Positions 22,601 through 35,236 of a stretch of DNA of 64,000 bases are shown piece by piece. The position numbers were made by a program, and so were the translations under genes. Numbering within the stretch: position 1 is the stretch's first letter; every line of letters starts with the position of its first letter. The notes under the pieces were generated by a model. It worked only from the letters and a program-made list of their open reading frames with translations. It was not told where the DNA came from and searched no databases. Source of the stretch: Henckelia pumila (taxonomy: Eukaryota; Streptophyta; Magnoliopsida; Lamiales; Gesneriaceae); contig NW_027331831.1 in assembly GCF_033568475.1 (NCBI RefSeq), positions 11,532,001 to 11,596,000 on the forward strand, given 5' to 3'.

Positions 22601-23667
22601 TCATGCTTCAGCAAAGCTATGAAAGGTCCAAATTTGACAGTTGTGTTTACTTTAAAAGGTTGCATGATCAGTCCTTTATCTATTTGCTGATATATGTTGA
22701 TGACATGCTTATAGCATGCAAAGATTTGACAGAAATCCAGAAGCTAAAGAACCAGCTTAATCAAGTATTTGAAATGAAAGATCTGGGTCCAGCAAAGCAG
22801 ATTTTGGGAGTTGAAATTCGAAGAGAAAGACAGGCCAGGACATTGAGTTTATCTCAGGAACATTATATAAACAAGGTATTTGAATTATTCAATATGGCAG
22901 ACGCAAGATCGGTAAGCACTCCTATTGGTGCGCATTTTAAGCTGCAGGCTATGAAGAAAGATCAAGAGGAACTAGAAAGTTTGCATATGAGGGATGTGCC
23001 ATATTCTAATGCAGTAGGAAGTATAATGTATATGATGGTTTCAACTCGGCTAGATATAACATATGGCTTGGGTCTTGTGAGTAGGTTCATGAGTAAGCCT
23101 GGAAGGGAGCATTGGAAGGCAGTTCAGTGGTTGTTAAGGTATTTAAAGGGATCAAAACAGCTGAAGCTTCATTATTCAAAGCCTGCTGCTTCAAACACTT
23201 ATGAAGTCACTGGCTACTGTGACTCTGATTATGCAGCAAATTTGGATAAACGAAGGTCAATCTCAGGGTATGTGTTTGCTTTTGGAGGAAACATAGTGAG
23301 CTGGAAGTCTAATTTACAGAATGTGGTTGCCTTATCTACTACTGAGGCAGAATATATAAGCCTAACAGAAGCAGTCAAAGAAGGAATTTGGATTTCTGGA
23401 TTTGTGACAGAGATGGGTTTTGAGCAAAGCAGTATTTCTATATTTTGTGATTCACAAAGTGCAATCCATCTATCGAAGAATTCGGTATTTCACGAACGAA
23501 CAAAACATATAGATGTAAGGTTACATTTTGTGAGGGACATTGTATCAAAAGGGTTGGCTAAAGTTCTGAAGATTGACACACAAGTTAATCCAGCTGACAT
23601 TTTGACAAAGGTTGTACCAGTTAACAAGCTCGATCATGCATTAAGCTTGTTGAAACTGGTGGAGTAA
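19663..23667 (+). pseudogene. Copia element 2 gag-pol polyprotein, one stop codon
   Basis: Read from ATG 19663, the 1,334-codon frame is interrupted only by TAG 21874-21876. Gag is followed by a CCHC knuckle CWSCKKEGHIRRFC (about residue 238), protease LDSGCTYHMS (Asp about 295), GAG-pre-integrase LLWHQRLGHM with CESCVLGK, and integrase D-D-E at about 486, 550 and 586 (HADLWG, RTDNGLEF, GVAERMNR) with the D-35-E spacing. Reverse transcriptase has LIYVDDMLIA (about 1011) and RNase H has GYCDSDYAAN and STTEAEY. The stop falls in the acidic linker between integrase and RT, so gag-protease-integrase and RT-RNase H are each whole. The RT start (KNNDNKRVIGCKW) looks shorter than usual, as if about ten residues before the VIGCKW motif were lost in frame. 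Confidence 0.95.
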
Positions 23668-23738
23668 TCTAAGTTAGATTAAAGTGGGAACTCATTGGAT
23701 TCACTTGATAGCAACCGAATCAGTCAAAGGTGGAGATT

Positions 23739-24366
23739 TGTAGAAAAGAGTGTTGACTTTAGCATTAGTTGCAAATCATCTGGTCAAAGGCAGTCAAGAT
23801 GATCCAACGGCTTAGACTAACGGAATCAGCTAAGGTGGTTAGTTGGTTAGTAGAGTTAGTTTAATTAGTCTTGGTCCTGAATTAACAACTTGGATAAATA
23901 GCAAGATTAATCTCCAGAGATAACACTCAAGATTGAGATCTGAAATTGGAGTTTCTAAATCCTTCGAAGAACATTGAGAAACTTGCTGCTGTGAGCAAGA
24001 TCGAAGATCATTGATAGAAGTGCTACCTGCCTTGGAGCTGGAACTTCTGAGAATCGATCGCATTGTTCTTGCGTATAGAAGCTATTATTCTTCTGTGTAG
24101 TTTTTCTTGGGGTTATACCTATTGCGAGGGATTGTATAGAACACTTCTTGGTTGATTGATTATTAGTGAATTTCTTTGGGTGTTACCCAAGATCCTTGGA
24201 TGTAGGATTGAACAAATCCGAACCAAGTAAATCGTTGCGCATTTATTATTCGTTTGGTATTTGTTCTTATTTCTGGAATTGCTTGTTGATTGATTGCGTG
24301 ACATTCGTTGTGAATTGTCATCGTGGTTGTGATATATATTGATTTTTTGTGCTTGGATTTACAACA
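23739..24366 (+). repeat. 3' LTR of Copia element 2
   Basis: 628 bp, partner of 18911-19538. Confidence 0.96.
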
Positions 24367-24420
24367 TGCTTGCTTCCGATAGAGCATACCATCATAGCTA
24401 CTGCTATCAAAACTCTGCTG

Positions 24421-25039
24421 GAGGGGGCGGATTCAGGAATATTATTAAGTAAGGGCAGACGGAGAACCAAAAATCACAAATAACAAAATTTAAATACAGT
24501 ACTCCAATAATGTAAATAATATTGTTACATTTTAAATTTAACTTACAATATACCCCTACAACTTGATATTTTTGGAAAATTATTAGTAACTTCAATCGAA
24601 AAACTACAAAATATATATTTTCAGTATAAGTAATTTATAATATTCGTATTAATTTTCACAACAAAAAAAATTTCTTCATTGCGGTTGTTACGACTATTAA
24701 AATCAAATTCAAACTCACAAGCTTGTAAGCTAACAATTCCTGCTTCAACAATTTGTTTTCAGGTTTAAAAAAACTTTAAACTCATTTGTGTTTAGGTTTA
24801 AAAACTTAGTGTTTGAGTTTCAATTTTTTAAAAATTATGAGCCACAAATTTTCGGATCACTTTGCACATATTAAATAACGAAAAATAACTTAAGATTTTT
24901 TACCCCTCTCTTGTATTTTCGTATTTGGTTCATAATCTATATTCATAAATTATAAATTTATTTTACATGTAAGGATATTAAAAAAGAAAATCAAGGGAAA
25001 CCAGCTGCCCTCCCTTGCCCCTTAATCGAGCCGCCCCTG
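24421..25039. mobile_element. Probable hAT-type non-autonomous element
   Basis: The left end ga-GGGGGCGGATTCAGG and the right end GAGCCGCCCCTG are inverted matches of the CAGGGGCGGA-type terminus also seen at 2729 and 3971. The interior is AT-rich with no transposase. No convincing 8-bp duplication is visible, so the borders are approximate. Confidence 0.5.
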
Positions 25040-25876
25040 GGGAGATGCCTCCGCATACAATAGGCGCGTGATTAGACCTGCCTCACGAATGCGTGAATCA
25101 ATATAATTTTTACGCGCATGTCTTTTACTTTGATAGTGTTGTTTTTGTACGCGTAAAGTTATCTTGAGCATTTGTGTCAACATCTTTTTTAAGGAAAGTA
25201 TATTATAATGGTGACTTTAATCTATTTGATCTTGTTTTTTTAAAAAGAAATATCAATCTAGAGCACAAATTCAATCGAATAAAGGTTTTTTAGGTCGAAA
25301 AAATCATGTAGAAACAAAAGTTGAGAAGAATCCAATAGAGAGACCCATCTTACCTTTCATCTTGTAGAGAGCTTTACTCTTTCCAACCTAGCAAGGAATT
25401 GTGATGGGAAATCTTCTGTACAGTTGAGTTAAATTTAATTTGTTTCAACTTTCATGACTATACTAATGCTATAAAAATATTTAAATTTTTTTAAAGAGAA
25501 ATAATTGGACATTTTTTGATCGATTCCTAAGTCATATTTGTAGCTATATTCATCCAGGCGAATAATGTCAAAATTTGAAAATTTTTAGAATTTCGAATCA
25601 ATTTCTAATTTTTTTTTTTGTCTGTAGACTGTAGACATTGTTTCCGATCAAAATTAATTAGTTATTTAATTTTTTTTATTAATAATAGGTTGATATTGTA
25701 AAATGAAAATACAGCCTTCAAAGTGAATTTGAAACTAGTTAGGGTATCTTAGCTTATGAAAATATTTCCGGAAATTACAAGCAAATAAAGCCCAAAGATA
25801 TGCATGTACTGAAGTTACTATGGCAATGTAGACCACTCTAAGCAAAACCTCAACTATCCTTCTTCGTTTCGTCGAA
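25040..25876. other. Intergenic region downstream of ALG13
   Basis: AT-rich, no recognisable coding or repeat structure. The part nearest 25876 will include the ALG13 3' untranslated region (minus strand). Confidence 0.6.
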
Positions 25877-27177
25877 TCATTGACTAGAGAAACCCAGAAA
25901 CTGGTTAATAAATCTAGCAACGGGTAAGGCGTCACCAGGCTCATATGCTACAAGGTTCTCGGTGTCCATTTCCGAAATGGTGCTAAAAAGTGTCTGGGGA
26001 TGAGCACAGAACAAATGCTTCCTTTCCGCAAGTTCTTCTGCTAGCTCACTTTGATGGTTGTCCATTAGATCCTCGTTAACCACCACGATCAGAGGTTTTC
26101 TCAGTCGCAGGGTCTCGAATATGCTCCCTGAGCCTGTCCAAACGAAGGAAGACTTGGTTTTGAAATTCTACGATCAAAAGAGATTATTCAATTAGTAAAG
26201 CAAAACGCAATAAATGACTTACCTGCATGACTGATAACAAGAGAGGCTGATCTCAAATGATCAGCAATACTTGGTGAAAATGTGAAATAATCTACTGAAA
26301 CAAACCCATCTTCTCCAGCAGACTGGAAATAAATGTCATTATGTCAAAATCATAAATAATAGCAGGGGAAGAAAACTATGTTGACAAAATAAAACACATG
26401 CACTAGACTCAATTTGGCATGTTCAAATTCTACTTTTCTAGATTTCTATATTCATTATGGAAATTAAGAAAAGTGCACCTTCAAGAGTGAGGTGGCGGCT
26501 ATCTCCAGCAGATGAGTAACTTACTATATTATCATTCACTTCAAAATCGTGACGTCAAATTCAAGACGAAATGGACTCTTAGATCATTTGATGTGGGGTT
26601 AAACTTAAAGGAAATGAGATGAGATGACAAAGGACTCTTATCACATTGAAGTGAAAACCAAGATACAAGAGGGATTCAGAATAGGCCATTCTCAAACACA
26701 AATATTAAAAATGACTCAGAGATCAGTTGTTGCAGGCATAAGATTGAAAGAATGGAAAACGTGAAAAAGATGAAATGCCCAGAAAAATAATCAATTTCAC
26801 AATAATAAAAATACAGTGCTTAAAGTGTCTCCTATAGATGATTTTCTGATATTAATATTTCATATTTAAACCTAGTAGCTACGAGATCAATGTTTAAAGG
26901 ACAATTAGAGCTAGATGACAGAGACATCACAAAATTTATCCACGAAGATCACCATGTTAATTAAAGAAAAAAATCAATTGAAAAAACTTAATATTACCTT
27001 CATGGGGATGTACGAACCGCGCCCCATTTGAATGAGGAGATGGGTGTATCCCTTTTTTAACAATGTTTCCCTAACTTCCTGAGTGTCTACGGCTCTAACC
27101 AAGGAGTCAAAAGAAGTAGTCCCAACAGTCACAAAGACTATCCTTTTCAACTGCAAACTATCATCAACTTTGTCCAT
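25877..27177 (-). CDS. ALG13: ALG13, UDP-GlcNAc transferase catalytic subunit
   Basis: Three coding exons on the minus strand: 27177-26998, 26223-26322 (read 26322-26223) and 26133-25877. All introns are GT-AG, giving 178 residues, the usual size for plant Alg13. The protein begins with a short tail, then RIVFVTVGTTSFDSLV (Rossmann-type strand and Gly loop), YTHLLIQMGRGSYIP, DYFTFSPSIADHLRSA, and the GT28-type UDP-sugar-binding motif ISHAGSGSIFETLRL spanning the exon 2/3 junction. VVNEDLMDNHQSELAEELAE and a C-terminal helix follow; in yeast this helix docks on Alg14. With ALG14 at the cytosolic ER face it adds the second GlcNAc to dolichyl-PP-GlcNAc for N-glycosylation. A GTG-led upstream extension is in frame, but ATG 27177 is the first plausible start. 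Confidence 0.95.
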
Positions 27178-27178
27178 T

Positions 27179-27247
27179 TTATATCCTCCAGCAATATCTT
27201 TCACTTTCTCGAGAAAGCATACGAAAATGGCATGAACTTTCGGACAT
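27179..27247 (-). promoter_or_regulatory. Possible uORF ending 1 nt before ALG13 start
   Basis: If the 5' untranslated exon begins at the acceptor tttgtag before 27257, the leader holds ATG 27247 opening a 22-codon frame. That frame ends in TAA (27181-27179), one base before the main ATG. Such an arrangement could limit ALG13 translation. The exon border is inferred, not proven. Confidence 0.4.
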
Positions 27248-27846
27248 AATCAATGCACTACAAAGTCAAACCAAAAATTTGATCATGTGAAGTTCATCAA
27301 TAAATCATTAATGAATCAACAAATCTAGCATGAAAAGTCTTGGTATTATGCATTTATCAAAGAGAAAATATATGAAGTTTAAAAAGCAGGTAAAAAACAA
27401 ATCCACAGAAATCCATGTACCCCAGCATGAGGTTATAAAAACTTGGGAATAATTCTTTGATATCAGATATTCAACAAGTACGAAGAGATATTCATAATTC
27501 CCAACGAAACAAATTATCAATATTTTCGATTGCATCATCTTTTCATCATCCTTACACCACCCAAACCCACGGCTGAGCTCCGCCTTGGGTTCATCCAGAC
27601 CCGACCTCTCTAGCCTCTTTCGATTCCACGGAATATCGAGCAGTCCAACAACTCCAACAAGATTGAAAAGGTAAGAAATTTTCATATTTGAACACACCCT
27701 TTACTTACATTAATGCAGTAAACAATTTAAATTTCCTCATCTCTCCATCAACTCAGCCTTCGTAACACAATTCACATGACAATGGAAATCAAATAATTTT
27801 AAACAAGAATTCAACAAAAATTCCAAGAGAAAATATAGAAACTTAC

Positions 27847-27965
27847 CAAAGCCAGTAGAGTGGAAATGGATCACACTCGAGATGAAGAGAGGGAGCAGGA
27901 AGAGAACAACGAAGAAATGGAGAATAGATTGATGAAGATGAAACTTGAATTTTAAAGGCAGCCCC
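27847..27965 (-). other. Probable 5' untranslated exon of ALG13
   Basis: A pyrimidine-rich leader-like stretch (ctctcttcatctcgag, tcttcgttgttctcttcc) ends in a good donor, ggctttg/gtaagt, with the last exon base at 27847. It contains no long frame. The intron from here to about 27258 is inferred. A 129-codon frame inside that intron (27308-27697) is not recognised and is probably chance. Confidence 0.5.
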
Positions 27966-28286
27966 AGTATCAGATTTTAAACACAAGCCGAATTCAATAA
28001 AAATTACAATTTAATGTAAGACCCTATTCCCCAATCTTTTTCTAAGAAAGATTATATAAAAAATCCCAAATCCATTTGAGCGACTTTTAAAAAACTGAAA
28101 TCGAATTGACAGATAATTTTCCAAAAAAACAACGAATTATCGATTTAAGTTTGTAACCGAACAAAATATGTTGATTTATTTATATTCGATCGTTAAATCA
28201 AGTATTTGTTCAGCCCTAATAGCAGGGACATTTGGGGTCAATTTACCAAAATCACATACCCATTTGGTGTGTTTTTATATAGATAT
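27966..28286. other. Upstream region of ALG13, nothing further seen
   Basis: AT-rich sequence between the presumed ALG13 start of transcription and the TIR element. Promoter elements could not be assigned. Confidence 0.4.
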
Positions 28287-29584
28287 AAATGGAATCTTTC
28301 TTGAGACGAGCCATTTGGTGTTTTTAATCGTTCTGTAGTATGGGTCGGGTAGTTCGGGTTTCAGTTAGTTCGGGTTGGGTACCCAACTAACACTACCCGA
28401 AACGGAACCGACAACCTCGGTACCCGACTTTAAGTCAGGTTCAGGTTGGGTCCGTTTCGGGTTTCTTGCTTTTTGAAAAATGAATTAAAAAAATGGAAAC
28501 AAACAACTACAAATTAATATTTCCTTGAAGCACCAAGAAAATTATGTCAAAAATCTAGGACCAACAATTCAACAGGAACCACAAAAGTGACAGAAAACTT
28601 GAGTTTAGCACGATTCTAAGATGAAAGTTGCAGATATCTTCACGCCCGTTAGATACTTGAAGCAAATGAATGTGTAATTATGTTTCATATAACATTGAGT
28701 TAAAACAGACAAAATTAATAGACAAAAAAATCTAAAGTAAAATCACCAGCTTTAAGATGCAGGAAAGGAAACAACAGCAAATGATAAAAAAAGCCAGCAC
28801 CAAATTATTCAAATTCGATACCTAAATTTATATAATAAGTGTAAGTTTCACACTCAAAAGGAGCAAAGAGGACAAAGACCACTTATGCATCAACGACATT
28901 TCAAATTTCATGGCCAAACTTTATAAACCATTGAATTTCCAACTCAAAATAAGTAAAGCCGCTTCCAGCTAAACTGCTGGCACTCATAAGTCATATCCGC
29001 AGTAGCCGGTCGTGCTCCTCTCACTGAACCATAAACCATTCAATTTTACATTCAAGTTTACATTGCCCTTACGAGCACTTACCAGATCAAGAAGCAAGTC
29101 TCCAGACTCCAAATCTCGAACCAAATCTCCAATTTTGAGGTTGAATCGATGGTCAGCTACAATCTAGAACCAAGTCTCCAATTTTGAGCCATGGAAGAAT
29201 AAGGGGAATGCGGCTCTTCCCTCTCAGCCTCTCTGGTCTTCTCTAGGTTACAAACTTACGAGTTACGACACCAAACTAATGTGCCACGGGTATTATTTAT
29301 CCAATTCCAAAGTCCAAACCAAATAAACAATAATTCATGTAACTTTTTTTAAAAAAAAATATATCAATAATAATCAAGTACTCGGATATTTCGGATAGTA
29401 TATGACTACCCAAACCCAAATCCACTAAATATTAATCGGGTTCGATTACTACCCGAACCCCGATTTAAAACCCGTACTATCGTATTTTTGTACTCGATCG
29501 GACCGAACTACGAATGCCCACCCATAGTTGACAAACATAACGATTAAAAATACCAAATGGCTCGTCTCAAGAAAGATTTCATTT
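28287..29584. mobile_element. 1.3-kb element with 46-bp terminal inverted repeats
   Basis: 28287-28332 and 29539-29584 are inverted copies of each other with about three mismatches in 46 bp (core ttcttgagacgagccatttg). There is no transposase inside. Just inside the TIRs are GGGTCGGGTAGTTCGGG-type and cgaatgcccacccatag sequences, which resemble ends of another small family, so this may be a composite. No clear target duplication, so the superfamily (Mutator-like or other) is undecided. Confidence 0.7.
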
Positions 29585-29973
29585 CTGTTTGAGGTTCGAA
29601 TTATTGTTTCCAAATCTTTGACTTAATAATTACTGGTTGTAATTTGATTTATATTTAAATTGAAATAATATAAATAATAATTAAAGGTCATATGAAATTT
29701 GAAATGATAAAAAGAATAATTAAAAAAAGATAAAATATCAGACCTCGACATCGTGTTTAAGCTTTAGATTTAACAATAGTAACAGTTATAGCCTCCAAGG
29801 AGATGTTCGAGTAGGTAACCTTTTCGCAAATGGTAAGGAGTTTGCAAATGAACACTACATGAGTAAATAAAGATACAGCCATACAGTAAAACCAATAAGG
29901 TTTCCACCATTTCCCAAAGAAATAAAATGGGATATTGAGATTTGTGTTCATCGTTCCGGCACTTTCAGTTATC

Positions 29974-32900
29974 TTACTTTTGCCGGCGCATTGCATTTGT
30001 TTTGAAGATTTCACCTTCCTTTCTTGTAGCTCGACCAAACATGTCCTTGATATTATGCGAATCTTTCTCCACTTTAATCTTCTTAGTCTGCCGTGTGGTT
30101 CGGGTAGATTTCTTGTCGACGCCATTGTTCACCTGCAATGGGAGAAGACACTTATAGTTTCTTGTCTTGATGATGTCAACACACAAAACCTGAGCTAGTG
30201 CTTCCAGTGATCATAACGGTTCAGCTGCTGCTTGCTTTATGTATAATATGGCTATAGTTTAAGAAAATATGCCACTATAAAAAAACTCTTAAACTCCCAG
30301 CAAGGAAACAAGGTATTCGCCTGCTCTTATTATACCACACATTCCACTCATATACATGAAAGCAGAGTATGTCAGTGGATATACCTGTGTCGGATTAAAC
30401 GAGGCAAGATCACTTCCCGATGAAGTTGGAAGAATATCAATTGCTGGTGTATTTCTTCTTTCATTTAAGTTTAATCTACGAGCACAAACAAGAAAGTATT
30501 AAAGGAATACACAGATAAGGAGAGACTTAACTGTCGCTCAAGGAAAGCAAGCAGCTCAATGCAGCATACTTTAAACTGGAATTATAAGTCTATATATGAT
30601 CTGGTTAAGTTCTTAAATTCCAATTGAGTAAAGATGATATGGCACCAGTTCTCCCTCTTCTTGACAATGAACAGTTGTGCAACCAAGGATAAAGGTACAT
30701 AAACTTTAGCCGTGCTTGAGAAAAATAATAAGAATAGAGTTGATTTCTCAAAATAATAGTTATTACACAATATTTTAAATCTCTAGCTTCGTTGGGAATT
30801 ATGGAATATCAACAGAGACATGATACAGCCCTTTTAAAAAGTTAAAGAAAGTTTAATCTACCATAAATATTGTAAAAGTACTTTTAAGAGCTTGAGACAA
30901 TACTTCAGTACTCTACCCATACCAATGTTGGACAATTTAGTTTTTATGCAGAAATATACTGTGGTCTGCTATTGTAGTCTTTACATGATACATATAAAAC
31001 TTTGAAAAATAAAAAATAAAATTAGATAATTGAAAAATATACTGTAATTTGTCGCAGAGGAGTTTCAGCCAAGGCTCTTCCACCAGGTATTCTCCCAATA
31101 TTGACACTGCATCAAATACTGTTGGCATAAACAGATGTTAATCAGGACTACAATTATAGCTGGCCTTCTTTCAACATTGTAGCATCTGAAAGTGCATGAT
31201 ATCTGGATAGACGAATGCATAGATGAAATGACTGTTTAATATTTAGTATAGCAGATTAATTAGGTGGTGAATGTACTCCATGTTTCAAGTACTTATGATA
31301 TTGCGTAATAAGCCTATGCCTCAACACGAAACACAGTTGGCATACGAATGATCACAAGAAAAAGTTTACTGATCAACAGTGAAGCTCGCTCCCCGTGATG
31401 TTTTGGATTGAATAGCAAGTTGTATTTCCACACTATTGGATATAAAATCCATCCATTCAAACCCACTGATCCTTATATTTGGATCATTTGTTTCTTCACA
31501 TGGCCCGACAACCTTTTGTTGCTTTTCTGTTCTAACCTCATTGCCTCCCATAATGAAGTTATTAACCCAAATCCAAAAGTTGAACTAGGTCGACTCTTAT
31601 GTTTGAATTGATCAATATGATCCCTTGAGCGGTGAGCCCAATCAATTTAATAGAACCACTTTGTGCTCACATTAAAAGTGAATTTCCATATTTTTCTTAA
31701 TCATGCTACCTTTAATTCTTCCAAGATTGTTTCATATGTCTCCTCCCTGTAATTGCAAACATGCAAGGTGTACATAACAAACCTTTCTTATTTCAGACCT
31801 ACTAAAACTTGGTCAATTCATTCAGCTGAAACGAAAAGAGTCTCAAATTTTATTCAATAGAAACATACACGTATCTTTCTCATCTTGAGCAGCGAAATTC
31901 TTATCCAATGTTGGTAGTGTCCGCTTCAATTGGTGTACCTACAATTTACGAAGGTGCAAAATCCATGTAAAAAGTAGCGGGAAGACTGTGGAAGAGGGCA
32001 CTTTTTCCCAGATTGACCGACTCTTAGGATGAAACTTCTAGGTGAAAACCTCTAATTCCTTTTTATATTATGCCCGTGTCGAGCAATTTTTGCCTTTTTG
32101 GTCTCTTATATCTTCACATGGATATTATCAGTCTTCACAATAAAGTAAAATGAATGTAAAATAACGAGTAGCCACAAATTAATTTCAAAAGATATCGAGA
32201 CTAACCTTATAGCACAACCAAATCTGTACCTTTGAATCGTTAAGCCTAAAAAACTTGGTAGACCCAACTTCTGTCCAAAGAAAGAAAAATATGGAAGAAT
32301 CCTCCAAGCCTTTTTCAATAATATTGTTATAAGGGTAAAGATGCATTCAGGTGCCTGAGATTTATAAATGAGGTATCCACAGAACGTCATTCTGATTGAT
32401 CAAGTTTTCAAAGACAAATTGGTCATACTGGAAGAATTACATCAAATTGTCATCCACTGTTTTCTTAAAGAGTTGAAAAGGCCATCCTACCATTTGTACT
32501 TCCCTCCTCTCAGTCCAAACCCCCTCCCCACATTGTAAGGATTATATACCACGTGAGGAGATGAATCCTAGGTGCATGAAATTTAAAATGTAAATCAACT
32601 TCATTAGCATCTTCTATCATAATCACACATGGGTTCAAACTTGTAGAATTGATGCATATACTTCGATTCAAGTGGCAAGCTTCTAACATTAAACAGATTA
32701 CTTAAACTATAGGATATGAATAAAACACCGAGGTCTGAAACCCTGTGAGAGGAAAGAAAACTTCAAATGTAACATAACTAGCCAAAGCTATATGGCGTAA
32801 ATAATGTCAAGCAGCAGGCTTAAAAAGTGCAAGGCATGAGCATAGGCAACTTAGAAAGTGAAGGAAAGATGCACCTAGCCGTATAATTATTATTGTTTAA

Positions 32901-35236
32901 TTCATCAGAAATGAGACTAACTCACTGCATACAGCAACAAAGGTTAGCCTCCGGATGCAGCGTTGTTTTGTCACACTGTACGACAGACAATTATATAAGG
33001 AAAAAAGTCAAAGGGAGGTGTGAATGCGAGCTTGCCTTGTCTATTCCTAACCAGTAGTCTACAATGGGCGACCATCGGCCAACGGAGCATACTACACATC
33101 CCCTTGGGGTGCACACCAACCCTTGAGCGGTGAGTGACACACGTATCTCCCCGGTATGTTTGTTTCACACTTGCATACATGACATACATACATACATCCA
33201 CACGGTTTACATTGTTTGAATACTATCGTGATTTGTAATAATATGTATCTCCGAACTGTTTCGCTTCGGCGGGGTAGGTTTGCAGCCTAATAGTGAAGGT
33301 CATCCGGAGAGAGGCATAGGTCCTGAAGAGGAGACTTGAGGTTGTTTGCTATTTTGTTTTGTTGCATCAGTGGAGTATCTATTAGGTTTAAAAATCAAAC
33401 ACTGTACAGTATTTTTAGTCTGTCATGTTTTGTTGTTGCTTGTAAAAACACTTTTGTGATAAACATTCGATCATGCCATTTATCTTGTGCCCACGAATTA
33501 GTAACTAACCTGTTATTTTAAATTAATTAGTTAACTTGTTTTTGCATTAATCATCTGGTAAGGACGATGGACACAACACTTGAGACTATACGTTTGACAC
33601 GGAAGTTTGAAGCCAAAGGCAGATTTATGCAACTTTAACAGGTCCATTTTAACTCAGAAAACTTGACCATGGAATATGCAATGAATATTCCATTAATGTT
33701 TTAAAGCATCATCGAGGCTAGAGTTAATTCTATCTTAAAATAGTATTCAAGTGAGTCAAGAAATACGGATTGTGAAAAAACAGGCAAAAGCTCAATAACG
33801 GAGCATTTCAATAAATACCAATGCAAAATAAATACCTTTGACATCACAAACTACTTGCATGGCCTTATCAGCCATTGATGACAGAGACTGATATCCTGGG
33901 TAGCCAGGAACATAAATTATCTCGTCTAGTTGCCTGAATTTCCCTGGATCATCACCTTTCTGCATACATCATAATGGAGGGTCGACAAATCTCGAAAGAA
34001 TAAAAAATGATTACTTACATATTTTTTACCTCATTAGAGAGCCTTAAGAACGTTGATTTCAATTTAAATTGCAGCATGCATTTGACGTTTATGCATTAAA
34101 TCTCGTTCATCTTGAAAATGAAAATTTTACTGCTGCAAGCAATAAGGCTAACTAGAAGCATTTTACAAAAGGATAGAGCAACCAACACAAAAGATACTTT
34201 CGAAAATTCAGACCGCCAAAAATATGATTGAAAACCTTCATTCGTGCTTCATGGAAAATTGGCAAAAGAATGAATACGGGATCGACTGGAGTGGCGATAT
34301 ACAATTGACCATCTGTCAGAAACAAGCCAGTAAGTAATAAGAATATGAGGGCAAATGGTTTGCAGGTTTCTCATTACCAAGTATAATGCCCATCCATGTG
34401 AGTGGATTCAAGGATTTACCTTCGCAAACATAATCACCAAGGAACCAAGACCCATAAGATTGTTTAAACCAGTGAAGTTCTTGAAGAACTCCATCACTAC
34501 AGAGATAGCATGTCGCATCCCCTGCCACATACATGAATTGTATCAAAGTGTTGGACATACAAACGAAGCCACACAATTGTAAAGACCATCAATTGTAAAG
34601 ACCATCAGAACAACTTTGCTTACAGGATGATGCAGAGGAAAGCAAACAAAAAACAAGGAAACAAAGCAGAAAAACTATCATGTGACATCAACTCAACAAA
34701 AACAGAATTCTGGTCTATAGACAATTTTTTTATGACTGGTCCATCAACAAATTTAACATAGCAGAGTTCAAATTTTTCTTGCTCGAGTCTTAGTGATTCA
34801 TAGGAACGAACAAGAGAGAGAGAGATAACAGTCTGAAAGTTACCAGTTTTTGGATGTCGGAGTGACAATAAATCGTTCACCTGATTCTCTTTGGAACAAC
34901 TATCTGCAAAGTGCAATCATAAGCTAAAATGAAAATTCAAAAAATCCAACCAAAGGATAAAATATATAGCGCGCTGTTGAAAGCCACAAAGAGGCGGAAG
35001 GGGAAATTATTTCGCAATCGTTATAATGCGTTGAAAGCAAAGGGCTTCACAGATATGATTAACAAATATTAGTAATAAATCATCCATATTAAAAAGGGAT
35101 TAACCAAACAAGCAAGAACTAGGAAAATTTATAAAAACCAGAGAGAAATAAAGATCAAATATGCAGCCTCGGACTGTACTGGAATACCTGGTGCTATTAG
35201 CACACGAGTTTCGTTTACGCCTTCCCACCAAGCCAT
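29974..35236 (-). CDS. RNASEH2B: Ribonuclease H2 subunit B, ten exons
   Basis: Exons (minus strand): 35236-35188, 34903-34844, 34521-34420, 34312-34236, 33959-33836, 32270-32206, 31938-31869, 31118-31043, 30475-30385, 30132-29974. All introns are GT-AG and the phases join without a break, giving 290 residues. Order: MAWWEGVNETRVLIAP; LLSLRHPKTG; the hallmark triple-barrel segment QELHWFKQSYGSWFLGDYVC; PVFILLPIFHEARMK; QLDEIIYVPGYPGYQ; KFFRLNDSKVQIWLCYK; VHQLKRTLPTLDKNFAAQDE; LGEYLVEEPWLKLLCDKL; then a Lys-rich tail with NIKDMFGRATRK, where other RNASEH2B proteins carry a PCNA-contact motif. RNase H2B is the non-catalytic scaffold of the nuclear RNase H2 trimer that excises ribonucleotides from DNA and cuts RNA:DNA hybrids. 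Intron 5 (33835-32271) is the longest. Confidence 0.95.

Larger units (their letters stand above)
18911..24366 (+). mobile_element. Ty1/copia retrotransposon (Copia element 2), young, nearly intact
   Basis: 628-bp LTRs (18911-19538 and 23739-24366) begin TGTAGAAAAGAG and end TTTACAACA. They are flanked by a perfect target duplication, tgctt (18906-18910 and 24367-24371). By eye they differ at about 11 positions (about 98% identity). The primer-binding site TGGTATCAGAGC (initiator tRNA-Met) starts 2 bases after the 5' LTR, and the purine tract aaggtggagatt abuts the 3' LTR. The single polyprotein frame is open apart from one stop codon. This is the best-preserved element in the window. Confidence 0.97.

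Noticed and set aside
27308-27697. 129-codon minus-strand frame in the ALG13 leader intron
   Set aside because: No recognisable domain, ends in low-complexity Phe/Leu sequence, and lies between presumed untranslated exons.
31366-31551. 61-codon minus-strand frame inside RNASEH2B intron 7
   Set aside because: Splicing exon 7 to exon 8 gives the conserved protein without it; no family recognised.
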